From assembly GCA_012523605.1 (NCBI GenBank), contig JAAYTY010000137.1:1-12585 (forward strand): a DNA stretch of 12,585 nt, read 5' to 3'. Below are positions 1-7,540 of the stretch, one piece after another (position 1 is the first letter of the stretch; each line of letters starts with the position of its first letter). This DNA comes from Candidatus Fermentibacterota bacterium (GTDB lineage: Bacteria; Fermentibacterota; Fermentibacteria; Fermentibacterales; Fermentibacteraceae). The position numbers and the translations under genes are program-made. Under the pieces are notes generated by a model that saw only the letters and a program-made list of their open reading frames with translations, was not told the origin of the DNA and did no database searches.

Positions 1-1
1 C

Positions 2-319
2 CTGGCCAGGGCCATGGCCCTCGACCCCGAAGTGCTTTTCTTCGACGAGCCTTCCGCCGGGCTCGACCCCGTGACCTCGGCCGGCTTGGACGAACTGATA
101 CTGAGGATCAACAGGCAGTCGGGCACCACGATGGTGATCGTCACGCATGAGCTGGCGAGCATCTTTGCCATTTCAGACCGGGTTGTTATGCTTGACGAGA
201 CAGCGAAGGGGATCGTCGCGGAGGGAACCGCGCGTTCTCTCTCGGAGAATCCTCCCGATCCCAGGGTGGAGGCGTTCTTCCGGCGCTCGGGCGCCATTGC
301 CGAGGAAGGCGGTCTGTAG
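2..319 (+). CDS. ABC transporter ATP-binding protein, MlaF-like (3' part)
   Basis: This is the last 105 residues of an ABC ATPase; the 5' part lies outside the window. Visible are the Walker B strand and catalytic glutamate (LFFDEP), the D-loop (SAGLDP) and the switch histidine (VIVTHEL). Walker A and the signature motif would be upstream. The wording DEPSAGLDPVTSA is typical of the MlaF/Ttg2A subfamily, which powers lipid movement between inner and outer membrane. The gene directly downstream, 2 nt after the stop, encodes an MCE-domain protein, which supports the MlaF assignment over a generic ABC ATPase. The matching permease is not seen and is expected upstream. The reading frame is open from base 2, so the ATG at 14 is an internal methionine, not the start. 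Confidence 0.93.
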   Translation: MARAMALDPEVLFFDEPSAGLDPVTSAGLDELILRINRQSGTTMVIVTHELASIFAISDRVVMLDETAKGIVAEGTARSLSENPPDPRVEAFFRRSGAIAEEGGL

Positions 320-321
320 CC

Positions 322-1194
322 GTGTCCTTGGAGGCCAGCAGGTTCAGGCTGGGGCTGTTCTTCACGCTGGGAACAGTGCTCTTCGTGGCGATGATGGTCT
401 GGCTCACCGGCTGGTTCCGCAACCCCGACACCAGACCCTATGTCTGCTACTTCTCCGAGTCGGTCCAGGGCCTCGAGACCGGAAGCTCGGTGCGGTACAG
501 GGGAGTTCCGGTGGGAACGGTCGAGAGGATCGCCGTGGCTCCCGACGGACGCCTGGTGGAAGTCGTCATGGATATCGAGTCCGACTTCCCCGTGAGGGAG
601 GACGTCGTTGCGAGGCTCGATCTCGTGGGCATTACCGGTCTGAAGGCGATCAACCTCAGAATCCTCGGACCTGGCGAGACCGCCTCGTCCGTCGTCCACG
701 ACTTCGAGCCGCCCTGCACCGAGATCCCAGTGATGAAGTCGTCCATGGAGAATCTCGAGGTCGGCCTCGAAAGGCTGGTCGAGATAGTCACCGTGATAGA
801 TTTCGAGGGCATATCCTCTCAGACGGTCCAGCTCCTGCAGAGCCTCAACGAGATCATGGACAGCGACAGCCTGTCCATGCTCATCTCCTCCCTGGCCAGG
901 ACCTCCAGCAGGATAGACACCCTCGTGATGGTCTATACCGATGTGGGGCGCGATCTCCAGGCCATCGCCGACCGCTCCGGCGGAGAGATATCGGGCATGG
1001 CCCGCGACCTCCGCAACCTGACCGTCCAGCTCGACCAGCTCCTCGGACTGCTCCAGCCCACCGCCGACGGCCTGGGAGCCCTCCTCGTCCAGACATACAG
1101 CCTGATGGACGACATGAGGGCGATGATGGACATGCTGAGGAACCATCCCGAAGAACTCCTCATGCAGAGCGGAGGCGAAGACAGATGGCCGTGA
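322..1194 (+). CDS. MlaD-like MCE domain substrate-binding protein
   Basis: This 290-residue protein has one N-terminal membrane helix (about residues 10-28) followed by a single MCE domain (about 39-114). The MCE core is recognisable from VRYRGVPVGTV (57-67) and the strand ending GITGLKAINLRI. The rest (about 120-290) is helical and hydrophilic with regular hydrophobic spacing, like the long tail helices of MCE proteins that assemble into a hexameric periplasmic ring or tube. The family binds lipids for an ABC transporter. The start is GTG at 322, 2 nt after the ATPase stop, so the two are likely translationally coupled. The 3' end overlaps the lipoprotein gene by 10 nt. Substrate and direction of transport (import or export) cannot be told from sequence. 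The assignment to MlaD rather than PqiB/YebT rests on the single MCE domain. Confidence 0.93.
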   Translation: MSLEASRFRLGLFFTLGTVLFVAMMVWLTGWFRNPDTRPYVCYFSESVQGLETGSSVRYRGVPVGTVERIAVAPDGRLVEVVMDIESDFPVREDVVARLDLVGITGLKAINLRILGPGETASSVVHDFEPPCTEIPVMKSSMENLEVGLERLVEIVTVIDFEGISSQTVQLLQSLNEIMDSDSLSMLISSLARTSSRIDTLVMVYTDVGRDLQAIADRSGGEISGMARDLRNLTVQLDQLLGLLQPTADGLGALLVQTYSLMDDMRAMMDMLRNHPEELLMQSGGEDRWP

Positions 1195-1790
1195 AGGGAT
1201 TGCTGACGCTCTTTCTGCTGGCCTGCTGTTCGTGCATTTCGGTCTCGCTCGGGGGCCGCTCGAGCCCGGCCGTCGTGTACGAGGTGAACCCTCCTCCGCC
1301 CGCGCGCGCGGCGTCCGCTTCCTGCCTTGTACTGAGGATCGCGGATTTCACCGCCAGCCCCGCGTATGACAGGACCGACATGGTGGTGGTGGACTCCACC
1401 GGAAGGGTGGTCAGGGCCTCCGGCCACCGCTGGGCTTCCACGCCGGCTTCGCTCCTCGCCGATCTGCTCACCAGGGACTTGATGGCGGAGGGGCGCTTCG
1501 AGTCCGTCTATCGAAGGTACACACTCGTCGGCGAGGATGTGCAACTGGATGCGCACGTCAGGGAGTTCGGCTCCCGGTACTCAGGCGGATCGTGGGTGGC
1601 CCGCGTGGAAACCGATGTGACCATACTCGACACACGTTCGGGAACCATCGCCTTCCAGGGAACGATAAGACTCGAGGAACCCATGCCTTCAGGGGGATTC
1701 GACGAACTCGCAACGACCATGGGGAAGCTGGCGGGAAGATGGTCCTCCGAGGTCAGGGCCGAGCTGGACGGGATCTGCGTCTCGGACTGA
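1185..1790 (+). CDS. PqiC-like ABC-type transport auxiliary lipoprotein
   Basis: This is a 201-residue predicted lipoprotein. The N-terminus has a lysine, a hydrophobic stretch and the lipobox LLAC, making Cys14 the likely lipidated residue. Further cysteines at 15 and 17 leave a little doubt about the exact site. After that come a VVYEVNPPPP segment and a compact alpha/beta region with alternating strands (for example the stretch around DVTILDTRSGTIAF). This order resembles the PqiC/DUF330 auxiliary lipoproteins that sit in the outer membrane and dock MCE tubes. The chosen ATG at 1185 lies inside the end of the MCE gene. GGAGG at 1171-1175 is 9 nt upstream, and this start places the signal peptide exactly at the N-terminus. 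Family membership is inferred from signal, length and operon position; overall similarity is weak by eye. Confidence 0.8.
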   Translation: MAVKGLLTLFLLACCSCISVSLGGRSSPAVVYEVNPPPPARAASASCLVLRIADFTASPAYDRTDMVVVDSTGRVVRASGHRWASTPASLLADLLTRDLMAEGRFESVYRRYTLVGEDVQLDAHVREFGSRYSGGSWVARVETDVTILDTRSGTIAFQGTIRLEEPMPSGGFDELATTMGKLAGRWSSEVRAELDGICVSD

Positions 1791-1845
1791 GTCGCGCGGA
1801 CCGGATGTCCGACTGCAGTGCCCGAGCGGATCGGAGCGATGAAGA

Positions 1846-2745
1846 ATGCCTGAAGCCGGGAAGAAGACCCCGGATGAAGCCGTGTCCGAAAGGCCGACTC
1901 CGGCGCCGGGCCTCAACAGCTTCGTCCTCCTCGTTCTGGACAGTTGCAGATATGACACTTTCATTGAGGCACGGCCCGAAGCGATGTCCTCCCTGGGTCC
2001 CGTCGAGCGGAGGTACAGCTATTCGTCCTGGACGGCGCCCTCGCATTACAACCTCCTCATGGGGCTCATGCCTCACACCAGTCCCCGGCGCACTTTCGCG
2101 AGCGACTACTACCGCCGGGACTTCCTGAAGTTCAACGAGAGGCTGGGCTCCGCCGGGATCGAGTTCAGGAGCCTCGTCCCCGGGCTGTACCTGCCGCCGT
2201 TCCTGAGGGACAGCCTCGGATACCAGACCACCGCAATGGTCTCTCTGCCGGTTCTGAACAGCAGGACCCCGATCAACAGGGGCTTCGACATCTACAGGCT
2301 GATGCCGAAGCACAACGACCTCGCGGCGATGCTCGACCTGATGGTCTTCCCTCCGGGAAGGCCCTGCTTCTACCTGCTGAACGCGGGCGAGACGCACTAC
2401 CCCTACGCCCTGCCCGACGAGCCCGAGAACCTCTGGCCGAGGATAAGCGGTGTCCACGGCGTCTTCAAGCACCTCGACGACCATGTCGCTGGAACGAGTG
2501 CGGAGCAGCCCTCCGGCGGATTCTTCGACGAGGCTCAGATGGCCGAGCTCAGGGCCAGGCAGATCGAGGCCGTGCGCTACCTGGACGGGGTGTTCAGGCG
2601 GCTCTGTTCGATAGTGCCCAGAGGAACGTGGATCACGGTGACATCCGATCATGGGGAACTCTTCGGGGAGGACGGCTATTTCGGGCATGGCCCCGTCTTC
2701 CACGAGAAGGTGTTCGAGGTGCCCTTCGTAGAGGGCAGGGTATAG
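1846..2745 (+). CDS. Small sulfatase/alkaline phosphatase-superfamily hydrolase
   Basis: This is a 299-residue metalloenzyme of the alkaline phosphatase/sulfatase fold. Expected metal ligands and nucleophile are visible: Asp32 in LLVLDSCRYD, Thr63 in SSWTAPSH (nucleophile position), Asp268-His269 in TSDHGE and His281 in GHG. NAGETHYPY supplies a further possible ligand. Thr63 is not in a CxPxR context, so it is not a formylglycine arylsulfatase; it is more like phosphotransferases or phosphohydrolases of this superfamily. No signal peptide or membrane helix is present, so it is probably cytoplasmic. This is unlike LtaS/EptA enzymes, which have membrane domains. The ORF stops 18 residues after the GHG motif, which may be the natural end of a minimal catalytic domain or a slight C-terminal truncation. 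GGAG at 1833-1836 sits 9 nt before the ATG. Substrate unknown. The gene is 55 nt downstream of the transporter genes, perhaps co-transcribed. Confidence 0.82.
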   Translation: MPEAGKKTPDEAVSERPTPAPGLNSFVLLVLDSCRYDTFIEARPEAMSSLGPVERRYSYSSWTAPSHYNLLMGLMPHTSPRRTFASDYYRRDFLKFNERLGSAGIEFRSLVPGLYLPPFLRDSLGYQTTAMVSLPVLNSRTPINRGFDIYRLMPKHNDLAAMLDLMVFPPGRPCFYLLNAGETHYPYALPDEPENLWPRISGVHGVFKHLDDHVAGTSAEQPSGGFFDEAQMAELRARQIEAVRYLDGVFRRLCSIVPRGTWITVTSDHGELFGEDGYFGHGPVFHEKVFEVPFVEGRV

Positions 2746-2749
2746 TCGT

Positions 2750-2766
2750 CCGGGACGCCGTCCCGG
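2750..2766 (+). terminator. GC hairpin just after the hydrolase gene
   Basis: A perfect 7-bp stem (2750-2756 with 2760-2766, loop GCC) begins 5 nt after the stop codon of the sulfatase-like gene. No T-run follows, so it is not a canonical intrinsic terminator. Its position suggests transcript end formation or 3' end stabilisation. It could equally be part of the htpG leader. Confidence 0.4.
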
Positions 2767-2791
2767 CATTCAGCCGCATCGGGAGGTGTCG

Positions 2792-2810
2792 GGCGGGCGG
2801 AATGCCCGCC
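2792..2810 (+). promoter_or_regulatory. Hairpin in the htpG leader, between a strong SD-like motif and the start codon
   Basis: GGCGGGC (2792-2798) pairs perfectly with GCCCGCC (2804-2810) around a 5-nt loop GGAAT. It ends 9 nt before the htpG ATG. Upstream at 2781-2788 is GGGAGGTG, a strong Shine-Dalgarno-like sequence that is too far from the ATG (31 nt) unless the hairpin brings it nearer. Only a weak GGA (2811-2813) lies at normal distance. A role in translation control of this heat-shock gene is inference; no known thermometer family or CIRCE element is recognisable. Confidence 0.4.
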
Positions 2811-2819
2811 GGATGAGTC

Positions 2820-4703
2820 ATGCAGCAGAAGCGTCACAGGTTCAGGGCCGAGACCAGGCGCGTACTCGACATAGTCGTCAACAGCCTCTACTCGCACCCC
2901 GAGATCTTCCTCAGGGAGCTCGTCTCGAACGCCTCCGACGCACTCGACAGGCTACGTTTCGAATCGCTCACGAATCCAGACGTCCTGGAGGACGGCCGCC
3001 CCATGGAGATCGTCCTCGAGCCCGACCGGGAACGGGGGACGCTTGCCGTGAGGGACACGGGCATTGGGATGACTCCGGACGAGATCGTCGAAAGCCTCGG
3101 AACTATCGCCAGGTCCGGCACCCGGAACTTCCTGGAGTCCTCGTCCACGACCGGGGACGAACAGACGCCCGATCTCATAGGGCAGTTCGGCGTGGGTTTC
3201 TACTCCGCCTTCATGGTGGCTTCGCGAGTCGAGGTGAGATCAAGGAGGGCGGGTTCGGGCTCCGTAGGATCGATATGGTCGTCGGATGGATCCGAGACGT
3301 TCACGGTGGCCGAGACCCCGATGGATCTGAGGGGCACCGAGGTGATCCTCACGATGAAGGCGGGCATGGAGGAGTATCTCGATCCCGACATTCTCCGATC
3401 GCTCGTCGAGAGGTATTCCGATTACATCGTGCATCCGATCGTACTGCAGGTTCCCGGAAGCGACGACAGGCCTGTTCTCAACACACGCGTTCCGATCTGG
3501 ACCAGGGCCGAGAAGGAGGTGTCCGACGGGGAATACGACGACTTCTACCGGCATCTGGCCCGTGACTTCGATCCTCCGCTCGCGAGGCTGGTCTTCCGCG
3601 GCGAGGGGACCGTCGAGTTCCAGTCGCTCGTCTTCATTCCCCGTTCGAAACCCCTTCTGACACTCCTGCCGGACCAGAGGGGAGGGCTCGGGCTCTACTC
3701 GCGCAGGGTTATGATCATGCCGGAGTGCCCCGACCTCCTGCCGCCCTATCTGAGGTTCGTGAGAGGCGTGGTCGAATCTCCGGATCTGCCGCTGAACATC
3801 TCGCGCGAGACACTGCAGAAGGACGGAACCGCGAAACAGATCAGAAGGGCGCTGACCCGAAGGATCATAGACTGGCTCGAGAGCCTCTCCACGGAAAGCC
3901 CGGCGCTCTATTCCTCGTTCTTCTCGGAGTTCGGAGAGCTGATCAAGGAAGGAATCCTCACCGATCCGGAGAACAGGGAGAAGCTGTCCCGGCTCCTCAG
4001 GGTATGGACCACTCTCAGCCCCGACGCGCCCGTGAGCCTGTCCACCGTGGCGGGCAGGCTGCCGGAGGGGATGCAGGGCATACCGTACATAACGGGGACC
4101 GACCGGGCCAGGATGGCGGCTCATCCCAGCATCGAAGCGGTTCTGAACGCGGGCGGAGAGGTCGTTCTCTTCGACAGCCCGCTGGACCAGCTCATGCTCC
4201 AGTTCCTCACGGAATTCGAGGGCAGGAAGCTCCTGCCCCTCGACAGGGAGGGGGGCTGGGAGCCCGGGCTGGACTCCGCGGCCGGCTCTACGGAAGAACT
4301 CGAGACGAGGTTCGCTGGGCTCATCGAATATCTCCAGGGAAGGCTGGGGAAGCGTGTCTCGGAGGTCCGGCTCTCCACGAGGCTCAAGGAGAGCCCCTGC
4401 GTGCTGATATCCGACAGGGCCGATCCCGGCGAAGCGCTCAGGGCTGTCATGAGAGCCGCGAACCAGGAGGTGCCCGAGTACAGGAGCATTCTGGAGATCA
4501 ATCCAGGCCACCCCCTTGTCGAGAAAATGGCCGGGCTGTTCGAGCAGGACAGAGCCGGAAGCGAACTGGAGCTCTACGCCGAACTGCTCCTGGACCTGGC
4601 CGCGATACTCGGCGGCGGCAGGCCTGACGATCCCTCGAGGTTCGGCAGGGTTCTGACTGAGGTGATTGCCATGAAGAAGGCGAAGAATGAAGCTGGCGGC
4701 TAG
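2820..4703 (+). CDS. htpG: Molecular chaperone HtpG (bacterial Hsp90)
   Basis: This is a full-length HtpG of 627 residues, close to the usual length of about 620-640. The N-terminal GHKL ATPase domain carries Glu33 and Asn37 in ELVSNASDA, Asp79 in RDTGIGMT and the lid/glycine motif QFGVGFYSA. The middle domain includes WTRAEKEVSDGEYDDFYRH and the catalytic-arginine region LPLNISRETLQ. The C-terminal dimerisation domain ends with the typical EINPGHPLVEKM segment. HtpG is a cytoplasmic ATP-dependent homodimer that remodels client proteins under stress. It lacks the eukaryotic MEEVD tail, as expected. The ATG at 2820 is the first in-frame start, since an in-frame TGA lies just upstream (2814-2816). 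The 3' end overlaps the next gene by 17 nt. Confidence 0.98.
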   Translation: MQQKRHRFRAETRRVLDIVVNSLYSHPEIFLRELVSNASDALDRLRFESLTNPDVLEDGRPMEIVLEPDRERGTLAVRDTGIGMTPDEIVESLGTIARSGTRNFLESSSTTGDEQTPDLIGQFGVGFYSAFMVASRVEVRSRRAGSGSVGSIWSSDGSETFTVAETPMDLRGTEVILTMKAGMEEYLDPDILRSLVERYSDYIVHPIVLQVPGSDDRPVLNTRVPIWTRAEKEVSDGEYDDFYRHLARDFDPPLARLVFRGEGTVEFQSLVFIPRSKPLLTLLPDQRGGLGLYSRRVMIMPECPDLLPPYLRFVRGVVESPDLPLNISRETLQKDGTAKQIRRALTRRIIDWLESLSTESPALYSSFFSEFGELIKEGILTDPENREKLSRLLRVWTTLSPDAPVSLSTVAGRLPEGMQGIPYITGTDRARMAAHPSIEAVLNAGGEVVLFDSPLDQLMLQFLTEFEGRKLLPLDREGGWEPGLDSAAGSTEELETRFAGLIEYLQGRLGKRVSEVRLSTRLKESPCVLISDRADPGEALRAVMRAANQEVPEYRSILEINPGHPLVEKMAGLFEQDRAGSELELYAELLLDLAAILGGGRPDDPSRFGRVLTEVIAMKKAKNEAGG

Positions 4704-5967
4704 CCTCGGAGCAGTACTGGCGGCACTGGCCTTCGCCGATGCGGGATACCTGGGCTCGCTGGCGCAGGGGCCCTCGCCAGCCTTGACGAGCGGGGGCGGC
4801 ACCGGTGTGCGGATGGCGGCGGAAGACGTGTTCATACGGCTCGAATCGTGCTCCACAGCCGTGGTTTCCGCTGCGTTCCTCTTCGAATCCGACGAGGCCG
4901 AGACGGTTCTCATGTGCTATCCGCTCGAGGTCAGGACGGTGTTCCATGCCCTCTGGAACGCACTGCTGTACGCGGAGGGCGACGAGGACTGCGTGCCGCC
5001 TCCCGAGCCGGGTACACGGGTGTGGGTGGACGGCTCCCCCGTGGAGACATTCATCCTCGTGCAGTGCGGATACGATGATGAGGGAAGCGGGAGCCGGTTG
5101 ATCGAACAATACGGACGGGACGGACAGGATCTGCCCGGCGGGAGCTTCCTCCTCTCGATGGTCCCGGCTTCAGACAGCGCGGCGGCAGAGGCGGCCGTGG
5201 AAAGTGCACAGGCCCTGCTCGTGTGCTGGGAGGTCGGGTTCGAACCCGGTCGGAGCAGGCTGGTCGAGGTGGAGGACAGGGTCCGTCCCACTTCGGACTA
5301 CTCCGGCAGGCTGTACAGGATCACCTATCCTATCGTGACCGGTGCGTCGTGGGCGGGAAGGATAGGAAGGGGAAGGATCAGCGTCACAAGCGGAACCGGC
5401 TTCGACTGGGGGGACGTCAAGTGGTGGAGCGGCGTCCTGATGCCCCCGCCCCTGGAGCAATCCCGTTTCGTGCCGGATCCGATCCCGGGACTCGAAGGCT
5501 CCCGCCTCCTCGAGGCGTTCACCGGCTACGACCTGGGCAGGGCTCTGGTCTGGGAGTTCGAGGATTTCGAGCCGGTGGCGGGGCGGCGGGATTCCTACAC
5601 CTACTTCCCCGACATCGGGGACATGTACGGTCTGGTGTTTTCGGACGCCCTGACCGGCGTTAGTCAGGACAGCCCGTGGGAGTCGTCCTTCGTTTACCTC
5701 TACATGGGGCCTGCGCTCCCCGGTGCTGTCATGTGCATACGGTCGGGAGGGCTCGAGCTGGAGGAGTCACCCGGCGGGCCCGTATCTTCCGTCGCATTGC
5801 CCGGAGAATGCCTTTCAGTGCTGGAGCGGCGCGGCGACTGGCTCAGAGTGGAACGGAACAGCGCCTTCGACGGCGGCGCCGGATGGCTGGAGATGCACGA
5901 AGCGGGACCGGACGGCCTTGTCCGGCCGACAGTCGTGCCCCTTCCGGAGAGTTACTGGGAGCCATGA
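4687..5967 (+). CDS. Secreted DUF4424-like protein with C-terminal SH3-like domain
   Basis: This 426-residue protein of unknown function has an N-terminal signal peptide (MKLAASLGAVLAALAFADA, with likely cleavage after an Ala near residue 17-19). The mature N-terminal part has a segment around AAEDVFIRLESC followed by VVSAAFLFESDE and VLMCYPLE. Further on, YRITYPIVTGASWAGRIGRG recalls the 'YxLxTGxxWxGxIG' pattern of DUF4424 proteins. I read this as a DUF4424-like domain, by eye only. Residues about 368-408 (SSVALPGECLSVLERRGDWL, then a GxGWL ending) fit a bacterial SH3-like domain, often used to bind cell wall or protein ligands. No lipobox and no C-terminal anchor are seen, so it is probably periplasmic. 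The ATG at 4687 lies inside the end of htpG, with AGAAGG 6 nt upstream. Several cysteines in the mature part could form disulfides. Confidence 0.75.
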   Translation: MKLAASLGAVLAALAFADAGYLGSLAQGPSPALTSGGGTGVRMAAEDVFIRLESCSTAVVSAAFLFESDEAETVLMCYPLEVRTVFHALWNALLYAEGDEDCVPPPEPGTRVWVDGSPVETFILVQCGYDDEGSGSRLIEQYGRDGQDLPGGSFLLSMVPASDSAAAEAAVESAQALLVCWEVGFEPGRSRLVEVEDRVRPTSDYSGRLYRITYPIVTGASWAGRIGRGRISVTSGTGFDWGDVKWWSGVLMPPPLEQSRFVPDPIPGLEGSRLLEAFTGYDLGRALVWEFEDFEPVAGRRDSYTYFPDIGDMYGLVFSDALTGVSQDSPWESSFVYLYMGPALPGAVMCIRSGGLELEESPGGPVSSVALPGECLSVLERRGDWLRVERNSAFDGGAGWLEMHEAGPDGLVRPTVVPLPESYWEP

Positions 5968-6052
5968 GGAACGGCATCCACCTGACCTGGCGCGGACTGC
6001 GGAACCGGAATCGGGACAGAGTATCCTCTCACCCTCTGGAAGGGAGCATGGG

Positions 6053-7537
6053 ATGGCGTCACCTGACGGCGTGAAGGAGGACATTGGGCGCGGAATCGAC
6101 GCAGCGCTCTCCGCAGGCGCCGAATACGCCGATGCGCGGTACTTCACCGAGGACCTCTCGGAGAACCTGGTGCTCTACGACGGAAACCTGGAGGCGAACG
6201 ACACGGGCTTCCAGAGCGGCGTCGGCGTGAGGGTTCTCTGGGGCGGGGCATGGGGCTTCGCCGCCACGAGCGATACGGGTTCCGTCACCGCCTGCTTCGA
6301 CAGGGCTCTGCAGAACGCCAGAACAGCTTCCCGGCTCGTGAAGGTGAAGATCAGGATGGGAAAGAACCCGCCGGTCCGCGGCTCCTACTCATCCCCCGTG
6401 GAGGTAGATCCCTTCACCGTGGACCTCTCCGACAAGCTGGGCTTTCTCACGGCGCTCGACTCCAGGATGAAGGAGGACTGGATCCTCAGGAGAATCGTGG
6501 GCGCTGAGTTCCAGAAGCGCCGCATCCTATTCATGAGCAGTGACGGCAGCGAGATAGAGAAGCGCCTCGCGAACGTCTTCGCTACGATGATGGTCATGGC
6601 GCTCGATTCCGACGGCAGGATGCAGAGGCGCAGCATGCAGCTCTACACGACCGGCCGGGGCACCAGGTGCTGGGAGATGCTCTGTGAGCCGGAGCTGTTC
6701 GGCGCGCATGCCGAGAGAATCAAATCCGAGCTTTCGGAGCTGGTGAAGGCGGACCAGATCGAGCACGGCACCCGGTCGGTGATACTGCTTCCGGGACAGG
6801 GCTTCCTCCAGGTGCACGAGACGATAGGGCATCCTCTCGAGCTGGACAGGATCCTCGGATACGAGCTGTCCTACGCCGGCGGGTCGTTCGTGACGCTCGA
6901 CTCGATCGGCAGACTGCGCTACGGCAGTGAGAAGCTGAACGTCAGCTCCTACGGCTCCATCGAGAACTCACCCGGGACCTTCGGCTTCGACGACGACGGA
7001 TCCCCCGAGCGTGACTACCTGCTCATCGACAGGGGCATACTCGTGAACGCCCTCACCTCGAGGGCGATGGTGAACGAGGCAAACGACAGGGCGGGCAGGG
7101 AGGTCTTCAGAGACGCAGGCGGAGTGGCGAGGGCCACAGCCTTCTACAGGGCGCCTATCGACAGGATGACCAACGTGAACATCCTGCCCGGGACGGACGG
7201 AACCCTGGAGGACATCGTCGCCTCGACGGAGAACGGGATCATAGTGGACAATCCCACATCGTGGTCCATCGGCTCGAACAGAGAGCACTTCCACTTCGGC
7301 TGCGAGATCGCCTGGGAGGTGAGGGACGGTCGGAGGACAAGAGTGCTCAGGAACCCGACCTACCAGGGGCACACGCTGGAGTTCTACGGATCACTCAGCG
7401 CGGTGGGCGACGAGAGAACCTGGCGTGTGGAGCAGGTCGACAACTGCGGGAAGGGCGAGCCGAACCAGGTGATGCAGCTCGGTCACGGCGTGCCCGTGGT
7501 CAGATTCGACAACGTCATAACGGGAGAGCGGGGTTAG
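6053..7537 (+). CDS. tldD: TldD metalloprotease subunit
   Basis: This 494-residue protein is the catalytic subunit of the TldD/TldE heterodimeric zinc protease. The zinc motif HExxxH is seen as HETIGH, His255-Glu256 and His260. The third ligand is the cysteine in DNCGKGEPNQ (Cys465), where the family has a conserved CGK motif. The N-terminal domain begins with the usual EYADARYFTE and GVGVRVLWGGAWGFAATSD segments. TldD/E cleaves unfolded or small peptides inside its cavity and matures antibiotics such as microcin B17 in E. coli. No peptide precursor or modification genes are seen here, so a housekeeping peptide-degrading role is more likely. The frame is open far upstream, but the ATG at 6053 has AGGGAG at 6041-6046 and matches the family's usual N-terminus. 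It is followed 3 nt later by its partner tldE. Confidence 0.95.
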   Translation: MASPDGVKEDIGRGIDAALSAGAEYADARYFTEDLSENLVLYDGNLEANDTGFQSGVGVRVLWGGAWGFAATSDTGSVTACFDRALQNARTASRLVKVKIRMGKNPPVRGSYSSPVEVDPFTVDLSDKLGFLTALDSRMKEDWILRRIVGAEFQKRRILFMSSDGSEIEKRLANVFATMMVMALDSDGRMQRRSMQLYTTGRGTRCWEMLCEPELFGAHAERIKSELSELVKADQIEHGTRSVILLPGQGFLQVHETIGHPLELDRILGYELSYAGGSFVTLDSIGRLRYGSEKLNVSSYGSIENSPGTFGFDDDGSPERDYLLIDRGILVNALTSRAMVNEANDRAGREVFRDAGGVARATAFYRAPIDRMTNVNILPGTDGTLEDIVASTENGIIVDNPTSWSIGSNREHFHFGCEIAWEVRDGRRTRVLRNPTYQGHTLEFYGSLSAVGDERTWRVEQVDNCGKGEPNQVMQLGHGVPVVRFDNVITGERG

Positions 7538-7540
7538 GCG

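Noticed and set aside
1797..1811. Short 5-bp inverted repeat (CGGAC/GTCCG) between the lipoprotein and hydrolase genes.
   Set aside because: Too short and without a T-tract; expected by chance at this GC content.
1753..2769. A 338-codon - strand open frame opposite the sulfatase-like gene.
   Set aside because: Antisense shadow; the + strand gene has the metal-site motifs and a ribosome binding site.
3240..4913. A 557-codon - strand open frame opposite htpG.
   Set aside because: GC-rich antisense shadow of a clear htpG; its composition is Arg/Pro/Glu-rich with no recognisable domain.
5723..6052. Upstream extension of the tldD frame by 110 codons.
   Set aside because: It overlaps the end of the exported-protein gene in another frame and resembles no TldD. 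AGGGAG precedes the ATG at 6053, which matches the family N-terminus.
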